In this document: positions 44,115 to 55,944 of the stretch, piece by piece
How the letters are laid out: the number at the start of each line of letters is the position of its first letter
How positions within the stretch are numbered: the stretch's first letter is position 1
Assembly (NCBI GenBank): GCA_030789695.1
Contig: CM061142.1
Coordinates: 160,954,391-161,018,390 of the forward strand
Direction of reading: 5' to 3'
From: Scilla litardierei
Lineage: Eukaryota; Streptophyta; Magnoliopsida; Asparagales; Asparagaceae
DNA length: 64,000 nucleotides
Program-made: the position numbers and the translations under genes
The notes under the pieces: generated by a model
What the model saw: only the letters and a program-made list of their open reading frames with translations
Told to the model about the DNA's origin: nothing
Database searches by the model: none

Positions 44115-44480
44115 TGATCGCGCCCGGGCGTACACCCTAAAGAGCGACCGTGTAGTTTTACCGCAAGCGCATGGTGTAGCGGTGAGCGGGTATCGAACAC
44201 AGGGAGGACGTATGACAGTGCCTTCTCTGAACAACCTGGCTATTGGGACAGAAGAGTAGGAAAGTGCCTTTCGGCGATGTTGTCACAATTGTCAAACAAA
44301 GTATAGAGATATAAAATCAAATAAAGACGACTAGGGAATAGGGAATCCCCGCTACTCACCGTATCTCGTCAATGTGATTCATCAGTATCACAATTGCTAG
44401 GGTAGAATGTCAGGTGAACTAGTTGCAACTGAATGTGAAACCTGGCTCACGCTCTCATGCTATTGCCGGTCTATAGCAAA

Positions 44481-44784
44481 CCTAGGTTCGGGTCCAATCT
44501 CTTGCAAACCCTAGCCTAGGCAAGCTAGCATTAGGTTCAACATCATTGTTCAATCGCATCTCGAGCCCACTCTCGTGCAAACTCGGGCCACGACCTAGGT
44601 TGGGGTAGTTCCTACCCGTCCAATCTCTTACAAACGGGTATCAGTATAGAATTGCAACCGAGAACCCTAGTATCGGTCCAATCTCTTGCAAACCGATACT
44701 ACGGAAACTCAATTTCAACCCAATTCGGATTTCTAGGGTTTCCTATCGAATTGGGATCCAATCTCTTGCAAATCCCAATCGATA
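44481..44784 (-). ncRNA. Five-hairpin loop array, family B LTR1
   Basis: Coordinates run from hairpin 5 to hairpin 1 because the element is reversed. Hairpin 5 is 44481-44520 (CCTAGG and GGGT/ACCC pairings), hairpin 4 44572-44588 (GCCC/GGGC), hairpin 3 44613-44640 (TACCCGT/ACGGGTA), hairpin 2 44669-44700 (AGTATCGGT/ACCGATACT), and hairpin 1 44744-44784 (TATCGA and TTGGGAT arms with one bulge). The loops read TTTGCAAGAGATTGG on the sense strand, as in family A, while the stems of hairpins 2 and 3 are entirely different in sequence yet still complementary. Confidence 0.75.
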
Positions 44785-45170
44785 TGAACACCTAGCTATC
44801 CGTAAAATATCAATCCCAAACTAACCCTAATAGCAATTCTAGCAATAGTTCTACCAAATCATCACAAATCGAAAATTGGGCTCGTAGGGTTCATCCCCAC
44901 GCCCTAAGACGTTAAGACTACTCACAAATCATATTGCTAATGAAAGAATAATCAATAGAAATAGCAATGGAATTCATAGCAATAATCAAATTAGCAATAA
45001 ACATAGGATTTTTAATAGAGAGGGAGACAAACCAATGTAGCTTTCCAAGAATCCAACAAAATAACACTTTTCTCTCCTCTCCAATCACAAGAAATAAAGT
45101 CTAAAAATTCTAATCTAAAAAGGCTGCCAAAAGCAATGAAAAAGCCTCCTAAACTAGGTTAGAATCTGGG

Positions 45171-45178
45171 GTTAAATA
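45171..45178 (-). promoter_or_regulatory. Candidate TATA box of family B LTR1
   Basis: TATTTAAC on the minus strand, just downstream of the palindrome array and about 390 nt before the first hairpin, as in family A. LTR2 has the same at 55176-55183. Confidence 0.6.
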
Positions 45179-45263
45179 CCCCCCCAAAACTGCCCAAAAA
45201 TTCGTGACCAAACTGCCCCTGCGTAGCTCCAAAATCGTGATTTCCGCTACAGGCAGCGCTGCT

Positions 45264-45626
45264 CACTCGGCCGAGTGACAAAAGTCGCTCGGCCGAGTGA
45301 GAGACCCTGAGAATTTACAGTAAGTCCGGGGTCTTGGGGGGTCTTCACTTCGGGCGTCACTCGGCCGAGTGAGTTGTCGTCACTCGGCCGATGGGTTTAT
45401 CTTCACTCGGGCGGTCGGTAATTGCCACTCGGCCGAGTCGGGCTTCTGCTGCTCAGACTGACGAAAAACAGTAAGTTGGCTCTTTCTGAGGGGCGTCGTC
45501 TGAGTGCCACTCGGGCGGATGGGATACGTCACTCGGCCAAGGCGGTTTCTGATGCTCGGCCGAGTGCACACTTGGAGCGTGTCCGATCTGGCCTGCCGAG
45601 CGGGGTCTCGCTGGTCGGCCGAGTGA
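45264..45626. repeat. U3 palindrome array (ACTCGGCCGAGT), family B LTR1
   Basis: About a dozen exact or one-mismatch copies of ACTCGGCCGAGT lie upstream of the minus-strand TATA box. LTR2 carries the equivalent array at 55268-55650 with an extra unit (TCCTTCACTCGGCCGAGTG). Confidence 0.9.
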
Positions 45627-45920
45627 GACACTGAAAATGCCCATTCTGAGTGTTTTTGCCTCTTCGTCGCTCCTACGATATTCTTTCTTCTTCCGTTCCT
45701 CTCCAATCTCAAAATACCCCTCAGGGAAGTCTTCGGTGACACTCCGGAGTAGGTGTATCTCAGAATCACTCCAAATCGCTCCAAATCTCCTGAAATACGA
45801 CAAAAACAACAAATCGTGAAAAGTATCGTAATATTGTCGATAAATCGTGAAAAACGTGATTTGAGCGATCTAAATGGCATGCAAACATGCGGAAAAAAGG
45901 TGTAAAATATGGAGTGATCA

Positions 45921-45936
45921 AAATCCCCCAAGCTTA
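45921..45936 (-). other. Polypurine tract of family B copy 1
   Basis: On the minus strand TAAGCTTGGGGGATTT abuts the 3' LTR, identical to that of family A. After LTR2 the equivalent (55945-55960) has one G-to-A change. Confidence 0.85.
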
Positions 45937-47864
45937 CCTCTTACTCGTCCTCGAGGAAGATAAGTAAAAGGCGAACTCGGTGAATTTAGAAAATGAAAAC
46001 GATGGAAAAAACGGAAAACGAAAAACGAAGAAGAAAGAAGAAAGCGAAGAGGGAAGCTGCTAGATCATTTTTCTCAGGACGTGGGTTTTGCTTACTCATA
46101 TAGCATGCACCGAATGTAAGACACATGTCAAAGGCTTTTATTTCGGTATCATAGTATAATGGTGCAAATAGAGATAGAAAACCCAAGAATATTGATATAG
46201 CATGAAAAGCGGAATAATTCTAAGATTAACATTGTCTGAATCATCTAAAGCGGTATACAATATCGCACATCACACACTTTTCAATTGAATGCTTTCTATG
46301 AGGAGTATAAGAATATCACGTAATAGAATAGAAAGAATAGAAAAGCGTGGATTTCATGAAATGAATGCTAGGCGTAGATTCCTGGATTTCGTGAAGCTAA
46401 AACAATCTCACCGAGTATAGAATATTACTTAGCCTAGGTTGTCATGCACCGTCAGGTAGTCACTCTCTCACACATCATTGGATTCTCTCCCCCAAGCTTA
46501 TCTATAAGCGTGGTGGCATATACAAAACTGTATTTACATTCCCCATTTCTTTTGAAGCTCCAAATGCAAAAGAAAATAAAAAACACAAAAACAAAAAGAG
46601 GGAAGAAAGAGAGAGTATATGAGATGGGATCGTTTATTGAGATTCTTTTCTCTTTTCTTTTCTTTTTCTCAAATCTTTTTCTTTTCTTTTCTTTTCCTTT
46701 TTTATAGCATATATACACAAATGATCCCAAATCAAAAGAGAGAAGGATAAACAAGAATTTTCTTTTTCTTTTTGATTTTGGGAAATTTGGAGCTAGGATA
46801 TTAATAACGAGGGAAATGCCAAATACTAGAATCGCTAAGGGGAGATTCACCAATGATTTTAAAATAGAGAATTAATGTTCAAGATATGTGGAGAAAGAAA
46901 TAAATATGTCTCTCAGTTCACTCTATAAGACGTGCACGACAACTTCAGCGGGGTAATTTAATTTACTCGGTTTCGATCACAAAAAAGCAAACTAATCCAG
47001 ATTTATCATAGCTAACATCATTCAATCATCCTGAGGTGAAGTGTACAAGTCATGCAAATAGAAGTGGTATAGGAAAAGAGAACGGTACTCCAGATATAAG
47101 CATTCAATGCGTGAATCTTGGTGTGTTTTCTTTGATAGCATACATATGGATATTCAGACTCAGCTAATAATAAAATTTCATCCATTTTCATACTGAAAAA
47201 AAGTGTGGGTCACTATCTTTAAATGCAAGGCAGATCACAGCATATGATATCAGAAATAAAAGCTAAGACACGACAAATATAGCATGCATATAGAGAAAGC
47301 TAACTCCACGTCATCATCATCACAGAAAAATCATCTCTAGCATGAGATGAAAAGAAATAAAGATAAAGAGGGAAAATAAAAATATTTACAATGCGGCACA
47401 CGAAGAAAATAAGAAAAACGTGATGCATGGTAAAAAAAAGAAAAAGTGATGAAAATGAGTGCAAATGTGGAAAATGGCGTGAAATAAAAATAAAGGTGGT
47501 AAATCGAAAAGCGTGAGAACTCACTCCCCCAAGCTAAAGTGCACAGTGTCCTCAATGTGCGAAGTGTGGCACACCGAGAGACGTGTGATGTGAGGGGTAG
47601 GTGAGGATGCATGCATGAAGAAAAAGAAATAAAAATAACAAAATGAAAAATATGATGCGGACATGATGCATGCAGATATAGGAGTGAATCAGATATAAGA
47701 GTGTGACACCAAAAATCTCTCCCTCTCCCCCAAAAATGATATAGAAAGATATGATCAAAATGTGGACCCAAAAACAGTGAGGGGAGGGGGGTGGGCAAAA
47801 ATCATCAGGACCAAGCAGAGACGGGTAGCATGGCGGCAAAAAAGATCAATGGCATCAAGGATGC
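45937..47864 (-). other. Family B copy 1 3' non-coding region
   Basis: A/T-rich, with an imperfect (TTTTC)n tract at about 46640-46700 and second polypurine-like phrases. A segment with TAGCTTGGGGGAG near 47525 is homologous to family A at about 15000. No gene is supported. Confidence 0.7.
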
Positions 47865-49990
47865 CTAAGAGGGTGGGGCTGCGCCGTCTCCGTCCTGAGA
47901 TGGAGGTGGTGGTGGTGGCTGGGGAACAGTCTGCTGGGTGGGTGTGGGTGTGGAAGCAGGCTGGGTGTGTGTAGGAGTGGGGGTGGGTACCTGCTGGGTG
48001 GGTGTGGGTGCGCGAGGAAGCCGATCGAGAATCTGGGTGAGGCAATAGTGAATGCCCGGAAGTAGGTCGAAGCGGCTAGCCATAGTTGTGACGGTGGCAG
48101 ACATGGTCCTGAGGTCACCTCTGAGGCCACTCACCGCCCCCTCAAGAGCACGAATGCTCTGAAGTACATTGTCGGGGGAGGTGGTGCAGAGGGACGCACG
48201 TGTCTGTGCTGTGCGGGACGGGGCTGGCGAACTCGGGTGGTGTAGTGGATGGGCTCAGCAGGCATGTGGAGGAAGGGTGCTGTGCTCACGAGTGGGGGCC
48301 GAGCCTCAGTGCGAGGCTGGGGCACAGGCTGGTGTGAGGTGGAAGCAGCAGCAGCGGAAGTGGAGTATAAAAGTGGCGACGAGGCGGCAAGAGAGGTCAG
48401 TGACACAAACGTGGGAACAGACGTCACGACACTCTCAGAAAGTACGGCTATGGTGGAGACAGAAGTGACAACTGCTGGGGAGGTAGTGTTGGGTCCAAAA
48501 GGTGAAATCCCAGCGGAGATCATACTGGCCATGGTCTCCACGACCGCAGCGAAAGAAGGCTCTCCGCTCTCAACAAAAGTAGGTGGGTGCTCGGGTAGTG
48601 CGGAGAAAAGGGGCTCAACGGATAGAGGGCCAGCTGTGGAGGGAGCGGTGGTAGTGGAGGCGGTCTCAGCAAGTGTACTCCCGACACCGTCAGAAGTGTG
48701 GACAGTGGTGTCGGGAGCAGCAGGAATGTCAGGGATAGGCTGAGGGGCCACGGGGTCAACGGGTGCTGCGTGTGCAGCGTGGGCCTGCTCAGTCTCCTCG
48801 GCCTCCTCGGCCTCAAGCACGTAGGCGCTGGGATCAGGAGATCCATCACCGGAAGCCAGTCCACCTGTGCTGGTCCTATCCGTGTCCGAGCTGGGCTAGG
48901 AAGGATCATGTAGTCAGCACCGTAGGGACCGTGCAACCAAACCCAGTGCCGCTGGCCGTGCGGATGAAGCATCTTCATCCGGGCCATGACGTCTATGGAC
49001 AGTGAAGTGGGGCCCGTGGCTCGTCGCAGGTCAGCCGGAAGGTCCTCGCCGGTCATTAGGGCGAGCAGGGTGATCAGACCACCGCAACATATCGGTGAGC
49101 GAGTGCCCACCGATACGATGATGCGGTCCAAAAACCAACTCGCGATATCAATCACGATGGCGGGGACTAACTCGTCACTCTCCCTAGCTAGAGCTCTGGG
49201 GCGCGTCATCGCATAGAGCATATAAAGCTCTGGCGTGGACATCGTCCCAGGCTCATACCTCGCCAAAAAGGTAGTCGCCATAAGGCGCTGAGCTATGCGG
49301 AGGCAGGGGTGGACGATGGCCGAGGCCTTGGCCCTACTAGGGTCAAAGGCAGCTGGTAAACCCGTGATCCAGGCCCAGAAAGTGTGGGAATCGAAGGAAG
49401 GTGGGGGAATGTGAGTGGGGGCGTAACCACGGTCGGCCCCGGGGACATCGGGCCACGAAAAGAATGCACTCATCATACCGAGAGTGACATGGCACTCTCG
49501 GTCCATAAACCTAAACGAGCATCCCTCGTCGGTCCGGGCTATAGAACTAAGCACCTCAAGTGTCGGACGGACGAAGGTGTCCGCCGACACTTGGAAAAAA
49601 TCTCGCCAACCCACGTTGTCATACAACGTGAGCATCCCCTCAAGTACCCCCAGGCGTCCTAGGTCTGCAAGGTGACCTGGAGGGTACAATCGAGCGCTGG
49701 GAAATGCGCTCAAAAACGACGCGGTGTGCGTCGTCCCGGAACGTAATCCCCAGCAGCCCGACAAGTGGAGCCGGTGGTGGCAGTAGGTCGGCAGGGAGTG
49801 GCTGAGCGGGGTGAACGGGGACCGCAGGCTGTGGCTGTGCGGGGTGAACAGGGTCTGCAGGCTGTGGCTGTGCGGGGTGAGGTGGTGTAGGCGGAGGAGA
49901 GTCCTCCATCTCGTGGGAGGGGCCGGGCTCATCCGGCCGATTCCGCTTGGCGGAAGCTCTCCTGGTGCGTGGCCGTGTCCGGGGCGGCAT
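47865..49990 (-). pseudogene. Env-position ORF of family B copy 1 (Athila ORF-like), broken by three small deletions
   Basis: Starts MPPRTRPRTRRASAKR at 49990. It has a basic, proline-rich N-terminus. The central domain (GMLTLYDNVGWRDFF, ECHVTLGMM, PPPSFDSHTFWAWI, HPCLRIAQRLMAT, ICCGGLITLLALM) resembles the ATHILA ORF family found after pol in Athila elements. The C-terminal half is low-complexity and proline/serine/threonine-rich. Compared with copy 2, copy 1 lacks 5 bp near 49672, 1 bp near 48823 and 1 bp near 48174; each shifts the frame. Function is not established for this family. I see no clear membrane span, so env-like describes position only. Confidence 0.75.
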
Positions 49991-50524
49991 GTGGCCCCCG
50001 GGTGCTCACCAAAAACGAAATAAATGCGGCGTGCGAAAATGAGTGGAGCGAATATACCAGAACACGCCGCGAGAGAAAAATGGTGGATGCGTGCGAAGAC
50101 GCTGCCTCCATGAAGCCAAAAACGCTCCCCAGAAGCTCCCCTAAGCTCCCCAATATACCCTGCACATCAAACGAAGATATCAGCGAGTAATATTCAAAAT
50201 GTATGGGTGGTTAGGGGTATAATAGATAGATTTTGAAGTTGATTTGGGCTAGGGGCTCGATTAGCACATGGATCGTCAAAAAATAGGAGAAAAATAGAGA
50301 AATGGGTGAAATAGGGCATACCAGAGCTCGGCCGGCGGCAAGGGAGTCGCCGGCGACTCGGGCGGTGCGGAGGTGTCGTCGGCCGACGGTGGTCGACCGA
50401 GCGCGGCGTTGGTCAAGGCTGTCGGGCGAGTGGGGGGTCGCAGCGGTCGTAGGGAGCGATCGGGCGCGGGCTCGGGCGAGAAATCGATAAATAACGCTTC
50501 GAATTCCGCGCCGAGCCCACAACG

Positions 50525-50533
50525 CCTTATATA
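50525..50533 (-). promoter_or_regulatory. Candidate internal promoter (TATATAAGG) ahead of the env-position ORF, copy 1
   Basis: Canonical TATA box on the minus strand about 13 bp downstream of an internal palindrome array (50545-50883). A GC-rich leader follows (50520-50330). A GT (50326-50325) and a pyrimidine-rich TTTGATGTGCAG end (about 50163) could bound a leader intron before the ATG at 49990. It is conserved in copy 2 (60589-60597). Confidence 0.55.
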
Positions 50534-50544
50534 GGAAAAGTTAC

Positions 50545-50883
50545 GACTCGGCCGAGTGACTAAGTTGCTCGACCGAGTGAACGTAACGAAAATATTTTTG
50601 AAAATTTCTACCCGCTTACGACTCGGCCGAGTGGCTTTGCTACCCTCGGCCGAGTGGAAAAAGTCCATTCGACCGAGTGGCTCAAGCTACTCGGCAATAC
50701 TCGCCCTAGGAGCGTATCAGTTTCACTCGGCCGAGTGAAGATTTATACTCGGCCGAGTGGTAATTATATTGAAATCAAGAAAAGAAACAGAGAGTTGGGT
50801 ACATCAGACTTCCCTCGTTCGTGTGCCGCTCGGGCGGACGAGCTTATGTGCTCGGCCGAGTGACTAGTGTACTCGGCCGAGTG
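50545..50883. repeat. Internal palindrome array (ACTCGGCCGAGT), family B copy 1
   Basis: Ten or so copies of the same palindrome that fills the LTR U3, here inside the element and directly upstream of a second TATA box. The copy 2 equivalent is 60609-60948. Confidence 0.88.
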
Positions 50884-50989
50884 AATCCTGTTTTCTGCTG
50901 TTTGGCTCCGTTTGGTCTCTAATCTCTGTTTTTCTTCCTCCAGTCGATTTCATCCTCCTCCTAAGCATCGATCGCATTCCTGGAGCGCT

Positions 50990-51214
50990 CCTCGTCACCT
51001 TGTTCATCCTCCTAATGATAGGTATCCCTTTCTCCTCTCCTGTCCAATAAAAATAGGACCCGTTATCACGAAATTTTCAGGCAAACGACTCAAAACACTA
51101 ATAATTTCTAAAACGAAAATAAAGGAAAAAGTAAAAATAAAGCGATAACCGTCGGGTTGCCTCCCGACAAGCGCTCGTTTAAGGTCTTGAGCTCGACCCC
51201 CTTTGATTTTCAAT
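50990..51214 (-). other. Post-pol remnant of family B copy 1
   Basis: Contains the phrase GCGCTTGTCGGGAGGCAACC on the minus strand, which normally follows integrase in Athila-type elements. Here it directly follows the protease fragment, so the whole RT-RNase H-integrase block has been deleted. Confidence 0.6.
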
Positions 51215-52115
51215 TTAATGCGGGATATTGGGTGCATATGAGATGCACCCGTCGAATTTATTTGGAAGAGCGCTCGGATTTGGATGTTGTGGCGGCGTGT
51301 TCTTCCTCATTGCTCCTTCGTCTCGGGTAGTGTTGGGGGGTGGCTCCCCCAAGCTAGTGCTTGCTCTGGGCCTCGGCTTCACCGGTGACACCGATTTTCG
51401 TATCGGTGGGGCTTTCTTTGGAGTCTTCATCTTTGAGAGCTTGCAGAGCTCTCGTATTCTCCCGACATCAGCGTCGCCTTCGTCAATTTCCATGGAGGGG
51501 TAGGGGGAATGCTCCATCTTTTCTTCTTGTCCCAAGTCCGGCCCTTCCTCAAAATCATCCTTGAATAGTGCACCGATGGAATGGGGGATCGCCTCCTCAA
51601 TGACCTCATCAAGGAGGTCCATATAGTCCAGCTCCTCATGATAAGGCATGTGTTTCATTGCCTTGGGTATATGAAGCTCCACCTCGATGTTGCCGACGTT
51701 CAATGTTAGAGTCCCTTCACGTACGTTGACAATGACACCGGCGGTGGCGAGGAACGGGCGTCCAAGTATTAGCGACGTATCTCCCTCCTCCTTGACATCC
51801 ATGATCACGAAGTCGCCTGGCAAACATATGCCCCCCCGGGACTTGTAACGGGATGTCCTCTACGATCCCTACCGGCCTTGTGATCCGACCATCTGCTAGT
51901 TGTATCCGCATGTCAGTAGGCTTCAATTCTGTGCCGGTGTTTAGTCTTTGGAACATAGAGAGAGGCATGAGGCTAACACTAGCCCCTAAGTCCACTAACG
52001 CCTTTTGTAGAGGGACGCCGCCTAAGGTGCAAGGAATTTGGAAACTCCCTGGGTCTTTGAATTTGGCAGGCTCCTTCTCTCTCTTGGTGAACCAAGTCCC
52101 CTCCTCAGTGAGCAT
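51215..52115 (-). pseudogene. Aspartic protease fragment of family B copy 1, frameshifted
   Basis: Athila-type retroviral protease region: the active-site motif appears as VDLGASVSLMP and the second conserved block is LILGRPFLAT. Between them the frame breaks at a seven-G run (minus strand, 51831-51837); six G would keep frame. The frame ends FDGCISYAPNIPH at 51215 without reaching reverse transcriptase. The enzyme would mature gag; here it is a remnant. Confidence 0.82.
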
Positions 52116-52121
52116 TATTTT

Positions 52122-53870
52122 CTACTTCCTCTTTCTTCCCGTTATCAAATCCTTTAAGAACTTGGCGTATGTCGGGATCTCCACGATAGCGTCGAGGAAA
52201 GGAATGTTGAGGCTTACCCCTCTCAAATATTCGAGAAACTTGGCTAGACGTTTCTCCATCTTTGCTCTAGCAAGCCTCTGAGGGAATGGGATCGGTGGCA
52301 TAAAACGTCTCTCTTCAATCAGTTGCTCCGCTCTGGACTTTTCTTCCCCTTGCGGCTCTTTCTCCCTCTCAACTTCAATGACCGGCTCACTTGGCTCTAC
52401 TCTCTCCACCACAGGCTCCTCGGTTGGGATCATGACGGGGGTGGTATCCTTCCCGCCTCTCGTAGTAACTGCAACCACGGCGTTGATATGTCCGGTGGTG
52501 CCTCGTGGATTTTGCTCGGGTTGAGCCGGCAACTGTTGACTATTTCGATTGAGCAACGCAAGTTGCTCCGAGATTTGGCCTACAACGGTTGCAAGGGAAT
52601 CATGGCTCGCCTTCAAGGAGGCATTAGTCTTCTTCTGCTCGGCCATAAACTCCTCCACTCTAGCTTCAAAATCGAAACGTTGTTGAGCTTGTGGAGGGTT
52701 TGGATTTCTCCACCCTTGATTGTATCCGGGTGGCCTATAGGGTCCAACTTGTTGATTTGGTGGAAAATTTTGTTGCGGAGGCCCCCTCGGTGGATAATGT
52801 TATTGTTGTTGTTGTGGTGGTCGAGCTTGATGAGGTAGTTGTTGCGGGGGGTTCAACGCTCCATCATTGTTGGCATAGGAGAAACCGGGATGGTTTCTAG
52901 TGGCCGGATTGGCCCAATATCCTTGGTTCCCCGCGACGTATTGAACTTGCTCCAAAGATCCCTCTCCTTGTTCTCCTCCCAAATACATAGCTTGGGATTG
53001 GTCTTGCCAATCACACATTTGATTTGTTGGTGTAGATGTGGAAGGGGTTCCTTGGGTCTCCGTAATATATTTCTCCAGTCTCTCCACCACCTTGTGGAGA
53101 GAATCGAACTTGTTGGTCAGCTCCGCCACGGCTTTGGCCTCATAGATGCTAGACGGCTTCAAGGAGGACAAAGAGTGTCCTCGCTCGTCGCCCCATTGTT
53201 GATTGTTCGAGGCCATCTCCTCAATTAAGGCCGTAGCTTCGTCGGGAGTCTTCGATAGGATGGCCCCATTTGCCACGGCATCAATAATCTGCTTGGTCCC
53301 CAGTTGGAGACCATTGTTGAAGCTATGGACTAGCTCCCAATCTTCAATGCTATGGTGGGGGCACTGATGCTGCAGGTCTTTGAAGCGCTCCCAAGCCTCG
53401 TAGAGTGTCTCTTGAGGTCCTTGCTTGAAGGACATGAGAGCACTCCTAATCTTTACCGTCTTGGAGGGCAGATAGAACTTGTCGATAAACGCGCTCGCCA
53501 ACTCATCCCATGCGGTAAAGACTCCTTCAGCTTGCGTCCTCAACCAATAAAGAGCTTTATCCTTTAATGTGAAGGGGAAGAGGCACAGTCTAATGGCATC
53601 TAGGGTAACGCCCGGCATCTGGAAGGTGGCGCACTTTGATAGGAAGAGCTGAATGTGGTAGTGGGGATTTTCATGGGCGTTCCCATGAAATGGATCCTGC
53701 TGCATCAGAACCACAAGCCCGGTCTTCAACTCAAAATTCTTGTCGGCCGCCAACTCCGGCATGGCTATGGACGAGGTCGTGGAGGAAGTCTTAGGCCGTA
53801 GCCTATCTCGAATGGGAATAATCCTCGCCATTCTTGCCGCTAACTCTTCAGGCGTCTCCCGAACGTTCAT
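52122..53870 (-). pseudogene. gag: Gag of family B copy 1 with one nonsense codon
   Basis: Starts MNVRETPEELAARMARI at 53870. The Retrotrans_gag core (about residues 75-200, with FPFTLKDKALYWL, EAWERFKDLQHQCPHH and FNNGLQ) is intact. A glutamine-rich linker follows, in which a CAA-type codon reads TAA (52800-52802). The same frame then continues 226 codons (coiled-coil-like VVGQISEQLALLNRN, then FMPPIPFPQRLARA near the C-terminus) to TAG at 52122. Without that stop the protein would be 582 residues, usual for Athila gag. It forms the particle shell. Confidence 0.87.
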
Positions 53871-54096
53871 AAACCTCTCTTACGTATCGGGTCTCCTCTC
53901 CGCTCTGATTCTCCGCAATGTACGCTCGATCTCAGGATCAAACAATATATCGATGGGGTCCGCTGTGGATCTCGTGTACATGCACGGGAAAACAAAGTTT
54001 CAAAGAAGTGATTAGCACAATGGAAGGGTTAGATAAAAAAAGAAATAAAACAAAAAGAGAGAAATAGCAAGGGTGGTAGGATCAAACACAATCGCC

Positions 54097-54114
54097 TCCC
54101 CGGCAACGGCGCCA
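54097..54114 (-). other. Primer-binding site of family B copy 1 (tRNA-Asp)
   Basis: Reads TGGCGCCGTTGCCGGGGA on the minus strand, six bases after the 5' LTR (LTR2). It is identical to the family A PBS and fixes orientation. Confidence 0.92.
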
Positions 54115-54120
54115 AAAACT

Positions 54121-55944
54121 TGATCGCGCCCGGGCGTACACCCTAAAGAGCGACCGTGTAGTTTTACCGCAAGCCCACGGTGTAGCGGCGAGCGGGTATC
54201 GAACACAGGGATGACGTATGACAGTGCCTTCTCCGAACAACCTGGCTATAGGGACAGAAGAGTAGGAAAGTGCCTTTCGGCGATGTTGTCACAATTGTCA
54301 AACAAAGTATAGAGATATAAAATCAAATAAAGACGCCTAGGGAATAGGGAATCCCCGCTACTCACCGTATCTCGTCAATGTGATTCATCGGTATCACAAT
54401 TGCTAGGGTAGAATGTCAGGTGAACTAGTTGCAACTGAATGTGAAACCTGGCTCACACTCTCGTGCTATTGCCGGTCTATAGCAAACCTAGGTTCGGGTC
54501 CAATCTCTTGCAAACCCTAGCCTAGGCAAGCTAGCATTAGGATCAACATCATTGTTAAATCGCATCCTGAGCCCACTCTCGTGCAAACTCGGGCCACGAC
54601 CTAGGTTGGGGTAGTTCCTACCCGTCCAATCTCTTGCAAACGGGTATCGGTATAGAATTGCAACCGAGAACCCTAGTATCGGTCCAATCTCTTGCAAACC
54701 GATACTACCGAAACTCAATTTCAACCCAATTCCGATTTCTAGGGTTTCCTATCGAATTGGGATCCAATCTCTTGCAAATCCCAATCGATATGAACACCTA
54801 GCTATCCGTAAAATATCAATCCCAAACTAACCCTAATAGCAATTCTAGCAATAGTTCTACCAAATCATCACAAATCGGAAATTGGGCTCGTAGGGTTCAT
54901 CCCCACGCCCTAAGACGTTAAGACTACTCACAAATCATATTGCTAATGAAAGAATAATCAATAGAAATAGCAATGGAATTCATAGCAATAATCAAAATAG
55001 CAATAAAATAGGATTTTTAATAGAGAGGGAGACAAACCAATGTAGCTTTCCAAGAATCCAACAAAATAACACTTTTCTCTCCTCTCCAATCACAAGAAAT
55101 AAAGTCTAAAAATTCTAATCTAAAAAGGCTGCCAAAAGCAATGAAAAAGCCTCCTAAACTAGGTTAGAATCTGGGGTTAAATACCCCCCAAAACTGCCCA
55201 AAAATTCGTGACCAAACTGCCCCTGCGTAGCTCCAAAATCGTGATTTCCGCTACAGGCAGCACTGCTCACTCGGCCGAGTGACAAAAGTCGCTCGGCCAA
55301 GTGAGAGACCCTGAGAATTTACAGTAAGTCCAGGGTCTTGGGGGTCTTCACTTCGGGCGTCACTCGGCCGAGTGAGTTGTCGTCACTTGGCCGATGGGCT
55401 TATCTTCACTCGGGCGGTCGGTAATTGCCACTCGGTCGAGTCGGGCTTCTGCTGCTCAGATTGTCGAAAAACAGTAAGTTGGCTCTTTTTGAGGGGCGTC
55501 GTCTGAGTGCCACTCGGGCAGACGGGATAGGTCACTCGGCCAAGGCGGTTTCTGATGCTCGGCCGAGTGCACACTTGGAGCGTGTTCGATCTGGCCTGCC
55601 GAGCGGGGTCTCGCTGGTCGGCCGAGTGACTCCTTCACTCGGCCGAGTGAGACACTGAAAATGCCAATTCTGAGTGTTTTTGCCTCCTCGTCGCTCCTAC
55701 GATGTTCTTTCTTCTTCCGTTCCTCTCCAATCTCAAAATACCCCTCAGGGAAGTCTTCGGTGACACTCCGGAGTAGGTGTATCTCAGAATCACTCCAAAT
55801 CGTTCCAAATCTCCAGAAATACGACAAAAACAACAAATCGTGAAAAGTATCGCAATATTGTCGATAAATCGTGAAAAACATGATTTGAGCGATCTAAATG
55901 GCATGCAAACATGCGGAAAAAAGGTGTAAATTATGGAGAGATCA
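54121..55944 (-). repeat. Family B LTR2 (5' LTR of copy 1, 3' LTR of copy 2)
   Basis: 1824 bp, very similar to LTR1. The five-hairpin array is at 54487-54790 (hairpin 3 54619-54646, hairpin 2 54675-54706, hairpin 1 54750-54790). The palindrome array is at 55268-55650 and TATTTAAC at 55176-55183. It serves two internal regions at once. Confidence 0.93.
54487..54790 (-). ncRNA. Five-hairpin loop array, family B LTR2
   Basis: Same stems as LTR1. In hairpin 3 the loop has TTTGCAAGAG where LTR1 has TTTGTAAGAG. Stems of hairpins 1, 2 and 3 are fully preserved between the two LTRs. Confidence 0.75.

Larger units (their letters stand above)
44115..45920 (-). repeat. Family B LTR1 (3' LTR of copy 1)
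   Basis: 1806 bp. On the minus strand it begins TGATCACTCCATATTTTACA and ends CGATCA. It is about 70 percent similar by eye to family A LTRs in U3 and shares the palindrome array (45264-45626), TATTTAAC (45171-45178) and the five-hairpin loop array (44481-44784). It has one palindrome unit fewer than LTR2 near 45620. Confidence 0.93.

Noticed and set aside
46452..46853. Lysine- or phenylalanine-rich frames around 46444-46853 (and 56468-56879)
   Set aside because: Produced by the TTTTC/GAAAA tract in the family B 3' non-coding region, with no conserved domain.
48520..49932. Taking the 470-codon frame 49932-48520 as the true env-position protein
   Set aside because: Its N-terminal part is an out-of-frame reading joined by the copy 1 5-bp deletion. 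Copy 2 shows that the real N-terminus is the MPPRTRP/MSPRTRP frame.
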